From Flavitalea plasmicola (GTDB taxonomy: Bacteria; Bacteroidota; Bacteroidia; Chitinophagales; Chitinophagaceae), in contig NZ_JAUOTO010000001.1 of the NCBI RefSeq assembly GCF_030546645.1, forward strand, positions 992,001 through 1,056,000: a DNA stretch of 64,000 nt, in the 5' to 3' direction. The first letter of the stretch is position 1. The number at the start of each line of letters is the position of its first letter. Positions 53,001-60,807 of the stretch are shown here, one piece after another. The notes under the pieces were generated by a model. That model had not been told where the DNA came from. It saw nothing but the letters and a program-made list of their open reading frames with translations, and ran no database searches. A program made the position numbers and the translations under genes.

Positions 53001-53136
53001 TGCATATCCTGCTTTTGGAAAAGTGCTGCAATGGTGTAAAGATAGATTTGTGGGCAGGCATGAGGTCCAACTTGCCGGCGGGGAAAAAGATGCGAATGTA
53101 GAGGTGCTGGAAGCTTTGACTGAGAAACCTGCTTAA
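50047..53136 (+). CDS. Exported DUF5107 and TPR-repeat protein
   Basis: This 1029-aa protein starts with a signal peptide (MKRLTALIILLFRAGLAFS). The N-terminal half matches DUF5107 (about 50-420, with NDLITVLILPEVGGKIWAAI and YYHWMNLGMKSKGG), a fold like aldose epimerases and galactose mutarotases and probably sugar-binding. From about 450 on there are TPR-like helical repeats (YAEAGQHLQKALEKDGNFLP, YEDALATIRRALQVDG and more). Such proteins are frequent beside glycan-use genes in Bacteroidota. It starts 32 bp after the nuo-linked gene and may be transcribed with it or from its own promoter. Confidence 0.82.
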   Translation: MKRLTALIILLFRAGLAFSQQEASVREYMKMFTTYPYSDPNPVALLSPVYPYFRFDGFTNKPVQKQWKVVELRNDLITVLILPEVGGKIWAAIENKTGRSFIYYNGAVKFRDVAMRGPWTSGGLEANYGIIGHAPSCAAPVDYATYKNNDGSVSCVIGTLDLLTRSEWRIEINLPKDKAFFTTRSFWYNHTPLSQPYYHWMNLGMKSKGGLEFIFPGTHYIGHEGEYADWPINKDNGKKINFYEQNDFGGYKSYHVLGKLTHFFGAYYHDEDDGMVRYGTYDDKAGKKIWIWGLSQQGMIWEKMLTDTNGQYVEMQSGRLFNQNAPGSSFTPFKHIGFAPFATDTWTEYWYPVSGIKGMVEANAYGALNIKNENGWLKVYLSAAQKIDDSLQVSVGDKLVYSSKVRLEPLQTFGDSVRFEGGVFRATLGGNRMVYDADPSAGVLRRPLETPKDFNWNDAYGEYIRGRELMDQKLYAEAGQHLQKALEKDGNFLPALVEMAVLRYRKMQYEDALATIRRALQVDGVSGEANYYYGVINDQLNHTADAKDGYSIAALTQEYRSAAYTGLAKLTGKEKLYEQSIRYAQKATDFNRFNMDALMLEAVAYRYLGDTLNASERLRIILGCDPLNHFARFEGYLGGRTEAGKAQFRSLIRSELPHETYTELAVWYYNAGYIREAEELFAMDTGSTEAAYWLGFLRGQKVDCSRIDPALAFPFRSETGAVLEALLKSQDDWWLKYQLALIYKDRNRVDECRHLLMACGSSPDYAPFYAVRAAIFKQDSAQCLQDLQRALSLDKEQWRYHKLLAEYHMDHGQPAEALAITRAFYRGHRDQYIMGMVYAKTLLLNKRYRDADGVLSKLEIIPFEGATEGRTLYRETKLMQAVEALGSNDHKKAAEYIKAARLWPENLGVGKPYDDEIDSRLEDWMEYISGGRKSGELLRRILVFVPRVDNTVRNFIPSNALVTAWAMERIQGRDKAIAWLDEQIAAYPAFGKVLQWCKDRFVGRHEVQLAGGEKDANVEVLEALTEKPA

Positions 53137-53144
53137 ATTTGGAT

Positions 53145-53501
53145 ATGCTGAAGCGTGTAAAACCCTCCGGTAAGGAGGATGACTCTTTCTTCGACCTCGT
53201 CCATGATCTTGTACGACAGATACCTAAGGGCAGAGTATCGACCTATGGCGCTATTGCTGCAGCCTTGGGCACAAGGCTGTCTGCCCGGATGGTGGGGTGG
53301 GCTATGTTGTCAGGCGCCAATGCCCCGGATCCGGTGCCTACTTACCGGGTGGTGAACAGGCAGGGGCTGTTGTCCGGCCGGCATCATTATAACCCTCCGG
53401 AGAAAATGCAGCAGATGCTGGAAAAGGAAGGAGTAGTGGTAAAGGACAACCAAGTGGTGGATTTTAAACAATTGTTTTGGGATCCGTTAAAGGAATTGTA
53501 A
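53145..53501 (+). CDS. Alkyltransferase-like protein (MGMT fold, no catalytic Cys), first copy
   Basis: This 118-aa protein has the MGMT DNA-binding domain: IPKGRVSTYGAIAAALG (the wing and helix contacting DNA) and MVGWAMLSG. In active O6-alkylguanine transferases the core motif is PCHRV, but here it reads PTYRV, with Cys replaced by Thr. It is therefore an alkyltransferase-like (Atl) protein that would bind alkylated guanine and hand it to nucleotide excision repair rather than repair it itself. The ATG at 53145 was chosen over the TTG at 53139. Its stop overlaps the start of the second copy. Confidence 0.86.
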   Translation: MLKRVKPSGKEDDSFFDLVHDLVRQIPKGRVSTYGAIAAALGTRLSARMVGWAMLSGANAPDPVPTYRVVNRQGLLSGRHHYNPPEKMQQMLEKEGVVVKDNQVVDFKQLFWDPLKEL

Positions 53502-53890
53502 TGAAAAAAATAGCAAAGGACAAGCCGGTGTCTAAAAAGGCAAGGTTGGTTGCTGTAAAACCATCCGGGGAAAAAGAAGCAGCCGGATCCATGATCGATC
53601 TCATTCATGATCTCGTAAGGCAGATACCAAAAGGAAGGGTTACTTCATATGGGGCGATCTCCAAGGCACTGAACCTTCCGAATCCCAGGATGGTGGGAAG
53701 GGCCATGGGGCTCCCGGTCAAAGGAGGGAAAACGATACCCTATCAACGGGTGGTTAACAGTACCGGACATTTATCTGGCGGGCATCAAAGTTTCCGCCGG
53801 CAGCTGCTGATAAAGGAGGGTGTCGAGGTGGTTGGAGACAAGGTTGTCGGGTTTAGAGATCTATTCTGGGATCCGGTGCGGGAGCTGTGA
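53501..53890 (+). CDS. Alkyltransferase-like protein (MGMT fold, no catalytic Cys), second copy
   Basis: This 129-aa paralogue follows with a TAATG overlap. It has a basic N-terminal extension (KKIAKDKPVSKKARL) and the same domain (IPKGRVTSYGAISKALN, RMVGRAMGLP). The core motif reads PYQRV, again without the Cys. The two copies are clearly related but diverged (substituted core residues, differing loops), so they are an old tandem duplication. The last 30 bp overlap the convergent kinase gene. Confidence 0.86.
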   Translation: MKKIAKDKPVSKKARLVAVKPSGEKEAAGSMIDLIHDLVRQIPKGRVTSYGAISKALNLPNPRMVGRAMGLPVKGGKTIPYQRVVNSTGHLSGGHQSFRRQLLIKEGVEVVGDKVVGFRDLFWDPVREL

Positions 53891-56143
53891 AGGGGACGTC
53901 GCGGCTACACTGGAATATTCGGTCATTGACATGGTATCAAATGGATCTGCCGGGAATTTGAACGTTATCCTGGTGCCCTGGTCGGTCTCAAAACGGACAT
54001 GACCTTTCAGGTCCCTGGCCAATCCCATTATCAGCTTGATCCCCAGTGATTCGGTATTGGTATGGACAGGATCATGGCTGAGGCCGATGCCATTGTCTGC
54101 CACCATCAATTGTACCAGGGGCCCCGTTTGTGAAAGTTCGATCGTGATGGTTCCGTGCATGTCGAAAGGGAAAGCGTATTTAAAGGCGTTGGTCACCGTT
54201 TCGTTGATGATAAGACCGATCGGGACGGCCTGCGCGACATCCAGTGTCAACGGTTGTATATGCGTCCGGATTCGAACATTGGCGGGAGGTCCGAAGCTAT
54301 CGGATAAATATTGTATCAGGTCAGAGAGATAGTGGGAGATCTCAATGGTTTTGATGTCATCGGATTGATATAGTCTTTGATGGATCATTGACATGGCATA
54401 GATGCGATGCTGGCTGTTCTCGATGGCTTTTAGTGCGTCGTTCTTCAGATAGGCCGCCTGGGACCTCAAAAGGCTGATGACGGTGTGGAGATTGTTCTTG
54501 ACCCGGTGGTGCACTTCTTTCAGAAGCCATTCCTTTTCCGTCACCAGGTGTTCAAGCAATTCGTTCTTATGGAGTATGATCCGGTTGTTCTTTTGCTTCA
54601 GCCTGTTTTGCCGGAACAGCAGACCTGCAATGACCAGCGTCAGCAGGATCCCGCATAAGGTAAAATCTTTCACGAGGTTGGCCTGCTTTACATGGGCTTT
54701 CTCAAGCATCGCTTCTTTATTGAGCAGGGCGATCTGGTCTTCTTTTTTCTTCGTATCGAACTCGACCTGTAATTCTTTGATTGCGCGATCTTTAGCCTGC
54801 GTATATATGGTTCCATACAACGCGTCGTACTGCAGCATATGGTCTACGGCGGACTTATAGTCACGTCGTGATGTGTCGTAGGAAAACCAAAGTTTATGAA
54901 GCCTGGCCAGATTTCTGGGATTTCCGTAAGCTTTTGCCACGACCTCATCCTTTTCTAAATAGGGCAGCATACGGATGTATTGTCCTGAAGCCAAAAGATA
55001 ATCCAGGATGTCTACATAGAAATCGCTGAGGTTGTTTTTGGGAAATTGATCTTCATTCTTTATGCCGGCCAGTTGACGATAGTAAGGTTCGGCGCGCTGG
55101 AATTGTTTCGATAAAGTGTATACTTTTAGAGCGTCGCTGACAAACTGGTAGTAGGTGATGACGGATCCTTTATCCGGTGGGCCGTATCTTTCCTGAATAT
55201 GCTGGAGGAGGTCCCTGGCAGGAAGGGGCTGCTGCAGGTTGAAATAGATACTGGCTATATTATGCGTCAGCAGGTAGATGGTTTGCTTGTCGTCGAACCT
55301 TTCTGCTATTCGAAGGGCCTCCGTAAAATATTTGATGGCATTGACTGAATCGCGGTGAAGCTCATAAATGATGGCGATGTGATTGTTGATCGTGCACAAT
55401 TGCATCGAGGAGTCCCCAACTGTTTCGGCCGTTTTCAAAGCTTTCAATCCCCATTTCAAGGCTTCCGGAAAATTACCATTGAATATATAGAGTGAGGCAA
55501 ACAGGTCATATACCCCCTGCAGCTGGGTGTAATGGATGGAATTATAAAGCGACAGCGACTGGTTGAGCGCCTGCTCTGTCCCCTCAACAGACGAATCTGT
55601 CTCAGCCAGCATCTTATATGCGTAGGCTTCCTCCATGATGTAGCCTCCATCTTTGAAAGCTGCGATAGCCTGCTTGAATGCACGCATTCTGTCGGGGACC
55701 TCCAGTGAGTTGTTGATGTCAAAATAGCCGGCCAGGGCAGAATAGGCTTTTCCCCGCAGAAAATGGTTATTCCCTTTATCCAATATCCGGATAGCCTCTT
55801 CCAGCAGCTGCCTTCCTTTTGCCCGGTCTTTATATTCATTTGCCAGATAAGATTGTTCCAGGATAATATATCCGTCGTCTTCCGGGGACTTTACAACGGC
55901 ATTCAGCGCCCTGGCCTGGCGGATAAACCCGTCAGCGCTGTCCAGGTCAGCCTTGCGCTCACCGGGCTTGAACATTTCGAATTCTGCCAGCCGTAATAAC
56001 AGGCGGATATGGGCAGTGTCCTCACCCGCCGTTCTCAGTGCATGCAACATCGAGTCGGCGTCGCGCCGGCTCAGGTCCTGGGCGGTGGCTGAAAAGACGA
56101 TCAGGTTAAATAAGAAGATGTAAAAAAAAAGTTTGTTCCTCAT
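53861..56143 (-). CDS. TPR-containing HisKA_2/HATPase sensor kinase
   Basis: This 760-aa membrane kinase has a signal sequence (ends near 22, SATAQ), a long tandem of TPR-like helical repeats in the periplasm (about 30-470), one transmembrane helix (FTLCGILLTLVIAGLLF, about 503-520) and a cytosolic kinase. The phospho-acceptor His sits in KEVHHRVKNNLHTVISLLR (near 560), the HisKA_2/HWE type, followed by a HATPase_c domain (NETVTNAFKYAF, ADNGIGLS). The pattern is common in Bacteroidota and usually signals to a LytR-type or other regulator encoded elsewhere. The 3' end overlaps the second Atl gene by 30 bp. Confidence 0.9.
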   Translation of the reverse strand: MRNKLFFYIFLFNLIVFSATAQDLSRRDADSMLHALRTAGEDTAHIRLLLRLAEFEMFKPGERKADLDSADGFIRQARALNAVVKSPEDDGYIILEQSYLANEYKDRAKGRQLLEEAIRILDKGNNHFLRGKAYSALAGYFDINNSLEVPDRMRAFKQAIAAFKDGGYIMEEAYAYKMLAETDSSVEGTEQALNQSLSLYNSIHYTQLQGVYDLFASLYIFNGNFPEALKWGLKALKTAETVGDSSMQLCTINNHIAIIYELHRDSVNAIKYFTEALRIAERFDDKQTIYLLTHNIASIYFNLQQPLPARDLLQHIQERYGPPDKGSVITYYQFVSDALKVYTLSKQFQRAEPYYRQLAGIKNEDQFPKNNLSDFYVDILDYLLASGQYIRMLPYLEKDEVVAKAYGNPRNLARLHKLWFSYDTSRRDYKSAVDHMLQYDALYGTIYTQAKDRAIKELQVEFDTKKKEDQIALLNKEAMLEKAHVKQANLVKDFTLCGILLTLVIAGLLFRQNRLKQKNNRIILHKNELLEHLVTEKEWLLKEVHHRVKNNLHTVISLLRSQAAYLKNDALKAIENSQHRIYAMSMIHQRLYQSDDIKTIEISHYLSDLIQYLSDSFGPPANVRIRTHIQPLTLDVAQAVPIGLIINETVTNAFKYAFPFDMHGTITIELSQTGPLVQLMVADNGIGLSHDPVHTNTESLGIKLIMGLARDLKGHVRFETDQGTRITFKFPADPFDTMSMTEYSSVAATSPSQLPHRIPE

Positions 56144-56315
56144 TGACTCGGATTGATAGATGGCAGGGTGCTGATTAATGAGATAGTTTCCTTAGCAGTA
56201 GTGGATTGAAGGATCGATGGGAGGTATAACAAAGATAGGCGGAAATGAAGGCATCAAAAGCGATTTCACCGTTTTCACATTTCGTCCATAGCATTATGTC
56301 ATTAGGAGGGTGACT

Positions 56316-56825
56316 TTAGTTTAGGGGCATGGCAGCCTGCCCGTCTACCTTTTGTTGATCTACGGTCTTTTTAAGATGAATAAGAGCGCGAACTGCCACC
56401 TTGTTCAGTTGCCTCAATTCCTTTATCATTTGGGATTGCTGTTCCACCAGTGAATCCATCCGTACTGCCTCGGCTTGCATGTCCATTTGCTTTTGTGCCA
56501 GCGCCTGGTAACTGGTGAAGGCAACACTGGCTGCGTGTGAAGCTTCCTCGTTCCGGTCGAGGGACACCCGTAGGCTGTGTGAAAACTGGAAGGAATGCCA
56601 AACCAGGAGAACGATCATGATGGTTCCCAGGCCGGCAATGAAAAGGGTAGCAGTCAATAACCTAAGTGATGTTCTGGAACGCTTTCGGGATAATATGCTG
56701 GAATTGATGGTTTCCAGCTGTTCACTCATCTTTCCTGCCCATTCTTCGGCATGCAGAAGCGTATTCTTAGAATTTTGCGTATTACGATTTATCTCTTCGA
56801 GGTGGTTGTATAATTTTTGGAACAT
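56316..56825 (-). CDS. Small coiled-coil membrane protein, unknown
   Basis: This 169-aa protein starts MFQKLYNHLEEINRNTQNSK, has one transmembrane helix (about 57-76, LLTATLFIAGLGTIMIVLL) and a long helical coiled segment after it (about 85-155, SYQALAQKQMDMQAEAVRM and onward). No family is recognised. The topology resembles anchored scaffold or mobilisation-type relaxosome helper proteins, but nothing nearby supports either. It stands alone on the minus strand. Confidence 0.6.
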   Translation of the reverse strand: MFQKLYNHLEEINRNTQNSKNTLLHAEEWAGKMSEQLETINSSILSRKRSRTSLRLLTATLFIAGLGTIMIVLLVWHSFQFSHSLRVSLDRNEEASHAASVAFTSYQALAQKQMDMQAEAVRMDSLVEQQSQMIKELRQLNKVAVRALIHLKKTVDQQKVDGQAAMPLN

Positions 56826-57021
56826 GGTTGCGTTTAGCGAACATATGAAAAAATCATACCATGGGACAGAGGGCGTAGCAGGGGCATATAATTCTTTTTT
56901 ATTATTAATATTTTTCGTAATTTAATAATTCTTCAGGTGCTTTTCTCTTAGACCTCAATTCCCCGGCTTGTCGCTGGAATCCGCCCCACTAATCTATTTC
57001 AAACCTCAAAAATGCACTCTT

Positions 57022-57732
57022 ATGAGCACAATCCATCAAAACAGGTTGGCAAACAGGCGTGATTTCCTGGGAAAGCTGGCCGGCACTGCTGCGCTTATTG
57101 GGATAAGTAATCTACCGCTAGCGGCAGCCCCTGGGGTTCTTAACGAAAACGACTCTCCGGGTATGGGTTTATCGGACCCGGATGAGTGGTTCAAGAACAA
57201 CATCAAGGGGAAGCATAGGATCGTCTTCGATGCTACGGAGCCGAAAGAGATGTTGACCTTTGCATGGCCGAAAGTATATCTGCTGACGAATAAAGGCACC
57301 GGGACGGACGAAAAGGACTGCAGCGTCGTCGTTGTATTACGTCACGACACCGTACCCTACGCCCTTGGAGATAGCTTATGGTCAAAGTACAAACTGGGGG
57401 AGATGTTCAAGATCAATGATCCGCGCACTTCTGCGCCCGCCACCCGAAACCCCTTTTGGGAGACAAAGCCGGACGATTTCAAAGTGCCGGGTCTAGGTGC
57501 TGTACAGATCGGTATTCGGGATCTGCAAGCCAGCGGGGTATTATTTTGTGTCTGTGACGTAGCCCTCACGGTCTATAGCGCTGTTGCCGGAACGAAATTC
57601 AACCAGGATGGCGCTGCTGTCAAGAGTGAATGGGTTGCCGGCATACTTCCGTCCATTCAACCTATGCCTTCGGGCGTCTGGGCAGTAGGTAGGGCGCAGG
57701 AGCATGGCTGTACGTACTGCTTTGCTGGCTGA
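57022..57732 (+). CDS. Tat-exported DsrE-like protein
   Basis: The 236-aa product has a twin-arginine signal (NRRDFLGKLAGTAALIG, about 11-27) and is therefore exported folded. The mature part looks like a DsrE/DsrF-type alpha/beta domain: DCSVVVVLRHDTVPYALGDS with the strand-turn, SKYKLGEMFKIND, and VLFCVCDVALTVYS with a conserved Cys pair typical of sulfur-relay proteins. It ends in a TGATG overlap with the cytochrome gene, so the two are co-translated. The fold call is by resemblance; a role in binding a sulfur intermediate is inferred from context. Confidence 0.68.
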   Translation: MSTIHQNRLANRRDFLGKLAGTAALIGISNLPLAAAPGVLNENDSPGMGLSDPDEWFKNNIKGKHRIVFDATEPKEMLTFAWPKVYLLTNKGTGTDEKDCSVVVVLRHDTVPYALGDSLWSKYKLGEMFKINDPRTSAPATRNPFWETKPDDFKVPGLGAVQIGIRDLQASGVLFCVCDVALTVYSAVAGTKFNQDGAAVKSEWVAGILPSIQPMPSGVWAVGRAQEHGCTYCFAG

Positions 57733-58742
57733 TGAAAAACAGTACAATGGCTGCCGCAGTCTCCATTATGCTGGCAACATTGGTAGGCGGGGAGCTGGTG
57801 GTCAGGAGAAATGATGCCCAAATCAGGAAAATGCAGGAGACGACACCGGTGAACGTTCCTGCAAATGCCGATGCTCCTAAGCTCTGGCGGGGGCCGGATA
57901 GTGCTATGATGCCGGCAGGACCCAGTGGTGAATTGATTCGCTATGGGATGGCCCTCATCACCCGGACGTCGTGGTATTTCGGACCTGTCGGCAGCATCAG
58001 CCGGAAACAGAACGGGATGAATTGCCAGAACTGCCATTTGAAAGCCGGCAGGGAACCTTGGGCCAATAATTTTGGGGGTGTTGCGTCCTCTTATCCCAAA
58101 TTCAAGGAGCGGCGTGGCGCCGTGGAAAGCATCTCGCAACGCATCTCGGATTGTTTTCAACGCAGCCTTAACGGGGAAGCTCCCGACAGCGGGTCGAAAG
58201 AAGTACGTGCCATGATCGCCTACATACAATGGTTGGGAGCAGGTGTACCCAAAGGGCAAAAGCCGGCAGGCAGCGGCATTGCCGCCCTTCCCTACCTGGA
58301 ACGTGCCGCCGAGCCGGCCAGGGGCAAACTAATATACGCCGTGAAATGTCAGCGCTGTCATGGTCCGGAAGGGCAGGGCCTGAAGGATAAGGACGGGAGA
58401 AACTATATTTATCCGCCACTCTGGGGTAACCATAGCTACAATACAGGTGCAAGTTTTTTTCGGCTGTCCCGCCTTGCAGGATTTATACGCAATACCATGC
58501 CGTGGGGGGTGGATTACCGGAGGACGGAACTACAGGATGATGAGGCCTGGGACCTGTCGGCTTTCATCAATTCGCAGCCCAGGCCTGTCGGGCATTTCAG
58601 GCAGGATTGGCCGGACATTTCCCTGAAACCGGTGGATCATCCCTTTGGTCCCTTCGCAGATGGCTTTCCTTCCCGGCAACATAAATTTGGCCCCTTCCTC
58701 CCGATGGTGCAGGCACGGACTGCCCGTTTGCAGCATCATTGA
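57732..58742 (+). CDS. Dihaem c-type cytochrome, TsdA-like thiosulfate dehydrogenase
   Basis: This 336-aa protein has an N-terminal hydrophobic export signal and two CxxCH haem sites, CQNCH (98-102) and CQRCH (206-210). The stretch NGMNCQNCHLKAGREPWANN, and RISDCFQRSLNG with Cys141, match TsdA, whose Cys is the unusual axial ligand of haem 1. TsdA oxidises thiosulfate to tetrathionate, or the reverse. The Cys141 ligand is kept. An AcrC-type Met or His second ligand cannot be assigned by eye. It lies between two DsrE-like genes, supporting a thiosulfate or tetrathionate role in the periplasm. Confidence 0.85.
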   Translation: MKNSTMAAAVSIMLATLVGGELVVRRNDAQIRKMQETTPVNVPANADAPKLWRGPDSAMMPAGPSGELIRYGMALITRTSWYFGPVGSISRKQNGMNCQNCHLKAGREPWANNFGGVASSYPKFKERRGAVESISQRISDCFQRSLNGEAPDSGSKEVRAMIAYIQWLGAGVPKGQKPAGSGIAALPYLERAAEPARGKLIYAVKCQRCHGPEGQGLKDKDGRNYIYPPLWGNHSYNTGASFFRLSRLAGFIRNTMPWGVDYRRTELQDDEAWDLSAFINSQPRPVGHFRQDWPDISLKPVDHPFGPFADGFPSRQHKFGPFLPMVQARTARLQHH

Positions 58743-58774
58743 GGGATAGGGTTTAACCATAAAAATTGCTTTAT

Positions 58775-59188
58775 ATGCAAAAGTATCGTTTAATGCTGTT
58801 TTTGTTGCTGGGCTCACTTTCACTGGCGGCCCAGCGTTCCGATTACAAGGTGGTCTTTGACCTCACCAGCCGGGATACCGTCGATCAGAAAAACCTGGTC
58901 CGATGGCTGACGGAGATCAGTAACGCCAATCCCAATGCGAAATTGGAAGTGGTCATGTATTCCAAAGGGCTGGAATTGGTGGTGAAGGATAAGTCCTATG
59001 TGGCCGAAGAGATCGGACGGCTAAGCGCCAATAAAAATATTGCCTTTAAGGTTTGCGCAATTGCCATGACAAACAATAAGATCAGCCAGGACCAACTCCT
59101 TACAGGCGTCGAGATCGTCCCGGACGGGATCTACGAGATCATAAGCCGACAAAAAGAGGGGTGGGGGTATATTAAGGCGGCGAGGTGA
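58775..59188 (+). CDS. Exported DsrE-family protein
   Basis: The 137-aa product has a signal peptide (MQKYRLMLFLLLGSLSLAAQ) and a single DsrE-like domain with YKVVFDLTSRDTVDQKNLVRW, LEVVMYSKGLELVV and FKVCAIAMTNNKI, where the Cys aligns with the sulfur-carrying Cys of DsrE/TusD. It follows the TsdA-like gene by 32 bp on the same strand, so it probably works with it in periplasmic sulfur chemistry. The start at 58775 gives a cleaner signal peptide than one at 58766. Confidence 0.8.
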   Translation: MQKYRLMLFLLLGSLSLAAQRSDYKVVFDLTSRDTVDQKNLVRWLTEISNANPNAKLEVVMYSKGLELVVKDKSYVAEEIGRLSANKNIAFKVCAIAMTNNKISQDQLLTGVEIVPDGIYEIISRQKEGWGYIKAAR

Positions 59189-59228
59189 TGTCGCATTCAT
59201 CAACCCCCGGGGAGCCTGGTTTCGAGGA

Positions 59229-60116
59229 TTAGAAATAAATTCCTGACGCCAGGTCTTCCAGCAAAGCGGCCTGTCCCGGCTGCCAGTCCAACGTCTTCTG
59301 GCTTTTTGCGCCAGACGCCGGGCAGTCAAGGGAAGCAAAATGTGTAAACCATTTGAAATGAGCTTCCGCATCTTTGCCGGCCTTACCCACTACAGGTAAA
59401 TGCAACCCCTGGCCAATAGCACCTGCAATATCCCGGAACGCGATGCCTTCCTCAGCAACGGCATTGTACACCTTTTGCGAAGGCCTCCGCTCTGCGATCA
59501 GGCGATACATTACCGCTGCGTCCAGCCGGTGAACAGCCGGCCAACGGTTGCTCCCCTCTCCGATATATGCAGATTCACCATTCTGCTTCGCCATGTTGAT
59601 GATCATCGGCACAAACCCGTGGTCACCCTCGCCGTGTACAGTCGGCGGCAGCCGCACTATATATACTTTGGCGCCATTGGCGGCTGCGGCTGTTGCTGCT
59701 TCTTCCGAAGCGGCACGGGGGATAACGTCAGAACCTGCAGGAACATCATCTTCTGTAACAACACGCCCGTAGTTCAGCAGGCCAATGCCGGAGGTGATGA
59801 TCAGCGGGCGGTCTGAACCTGCCAAAGCCGTCCCCAGCGCTTCAATCACCCGGCGGTCAGCTTCGCAGTTTACTTTAAATTGAGAAAAATCATGGTTGAA
59901 AGCCGTATGGATGACAGCTTCGCATTGGGCTGCGCCTTGCTGAAGACTTGCCAGGTCGTCAAGGTCCCCACGATGCGCCTGGCCACCAGCCTTCATTATC
60001 CGTTCGGCAGAACTGTCCGAGCGGGCCAGCCCGAGCACCTGGTGACCAGCCCCAATTAATTCATTGACAACGGCGGAGCCTACGAACCCCGAGGCACCTG
60101 TAACAAATACACGCAT
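59229..60116 (-). CDS. NAD-dependent epimerase/dehydratase family protein (extended SDR)
   Basis: This 295-aa protein is an extended short-chain dehydrogenase. It begins MRVFVTGASGFVGSAVV with the GxxGxxG cofactor loop. The catalytic Tyr/Lys pair of classical SDRs is replaced: the usual YxxxK position reads ASEEAATA, so it may be an atypical SDR acting as a reductase or binding protein. Related NAD-dependent epimerases of soil bacteria are often annotated only broadly. The gene follows the Crp/Fnr regulator by 75 bp on the same strand. Confidence 0.82.
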   Translation of the reverse strand: MRVFVTGASGFVGSAVVNELIGAGHQVLGLARSDSSAERIMKAGGQAHRGDLDDLASLQQGAAQCEAVIHTAFNHDFSQFKVNCEADRRVIEALGTALAGSDRPLIITSGIGLLNYGRVVTEDDVPAGSDVIPRAASEEAATAAAANGAKVYIVRLPPTVHGEGDHGFVPMIINMAKQNGESAYIGEGSNRWPAVHRLDAAVMYRLIAERRPSQKVYNAVAEEGIAFRDIAGAIGQGLHLPVVGKAGKDAEAHFKWFTHFASLDCPASGAKSQKTLDWQPGQAALLEDLASGIYF

Positions 60117-60191
60117 AGACGATTGATTTTGTATCAAACAAAATTGGGTGGAAATCTCCCCGGAAAAAAGGTCATTTGACCATATTTTCGG

Positions 60192-60770
60192 TCAACGCCG
60201 CAATTGTGCCTGCCGGATGCGCGTCAGCGTTTTTATGGAAATGCCGAGATAGGAGGCGATCATGTGCAGCGGCAGCCGGGCCAGCAAACCAGGGAAAGAT
60301 TGGACAAACTCGTGGTATTTCTCTTCCGGTGTCGCGCTCAGCGCGGTCAATAAACGCCGCCGGCCGCTGTAAATATTACGCGAGATGAGTTGTTCGGCTA
60401 AAGATTTTAGCTCCGGGATGTCCGCCAGCAAGCCGTCAAAATCCGCTTTCGACCAAAGCAGGACCTCACTGTTCTCTATTGCTGCAATGTTATAACTGGA
60501 AGGCTGCTGGTGGTCGTAGCTCTCTGCATCCAAAGTCCAGCTGTGTTCGGGCGAAAACTGCAGGATATGCTCGTTGCCGTCAGCTGTTTTACCAAAAGTC
60601 CGCAGCAGCCCATTCATCACGAAAGTCTTGTGACGGCATATGTCGCCCTCGCGCAGCAAAAATTCATTGCGGCGCACGGCTTTCGGTACCGCCAGCGCCC
60701 AGATACGATCCAAGTCTCCGCCGTTGAGATTGATATAAGCACGAAGATATATTTCAAATTCATGCATCAT
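60192..60770 (-). CDS. Crp/Fnr-family transcriptional regulator
   Basis: This 192-aa regulator has a cyclic-nucleotide-binding-like N-terminal barrel (about 20-120, with RRNEFLLREGDICRHKTFVMNGLLR) and a C-terminal HTH (LPLHMIASYLGISIKTLTRIR, about 165-185). The Fe-S Cys of Fnr are missing and the Crp cAMP Arg cannot be confirmed, so the ligand is unknown. It is upstream of the SDR gene on the same strand and may control it, a frequent arrangement in Bacteroidota. Confidence 0.88.
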   Translation of the reverse strand: MMHEFEIYLRAYINLNGGDLDRIWALAVPKAVRRNEFLLREGDICRHKTFVMNGLLRTFGKTADGNEHILQFSPEHSWTLDAESYDHQQPSSYNIAAIENSEVLLWSKADFDGLLADIPELKSLAEQLISRNIYSGRRRLLTALSATPEEKYHEFVQSFPGLLARLPLHMIASYLGISIKTLTRIRQAQLRR

Positions 60771-60807
60771 GGTAATTCAAAGATAAATAATGAATGGCTT
60801 ATTCTGA

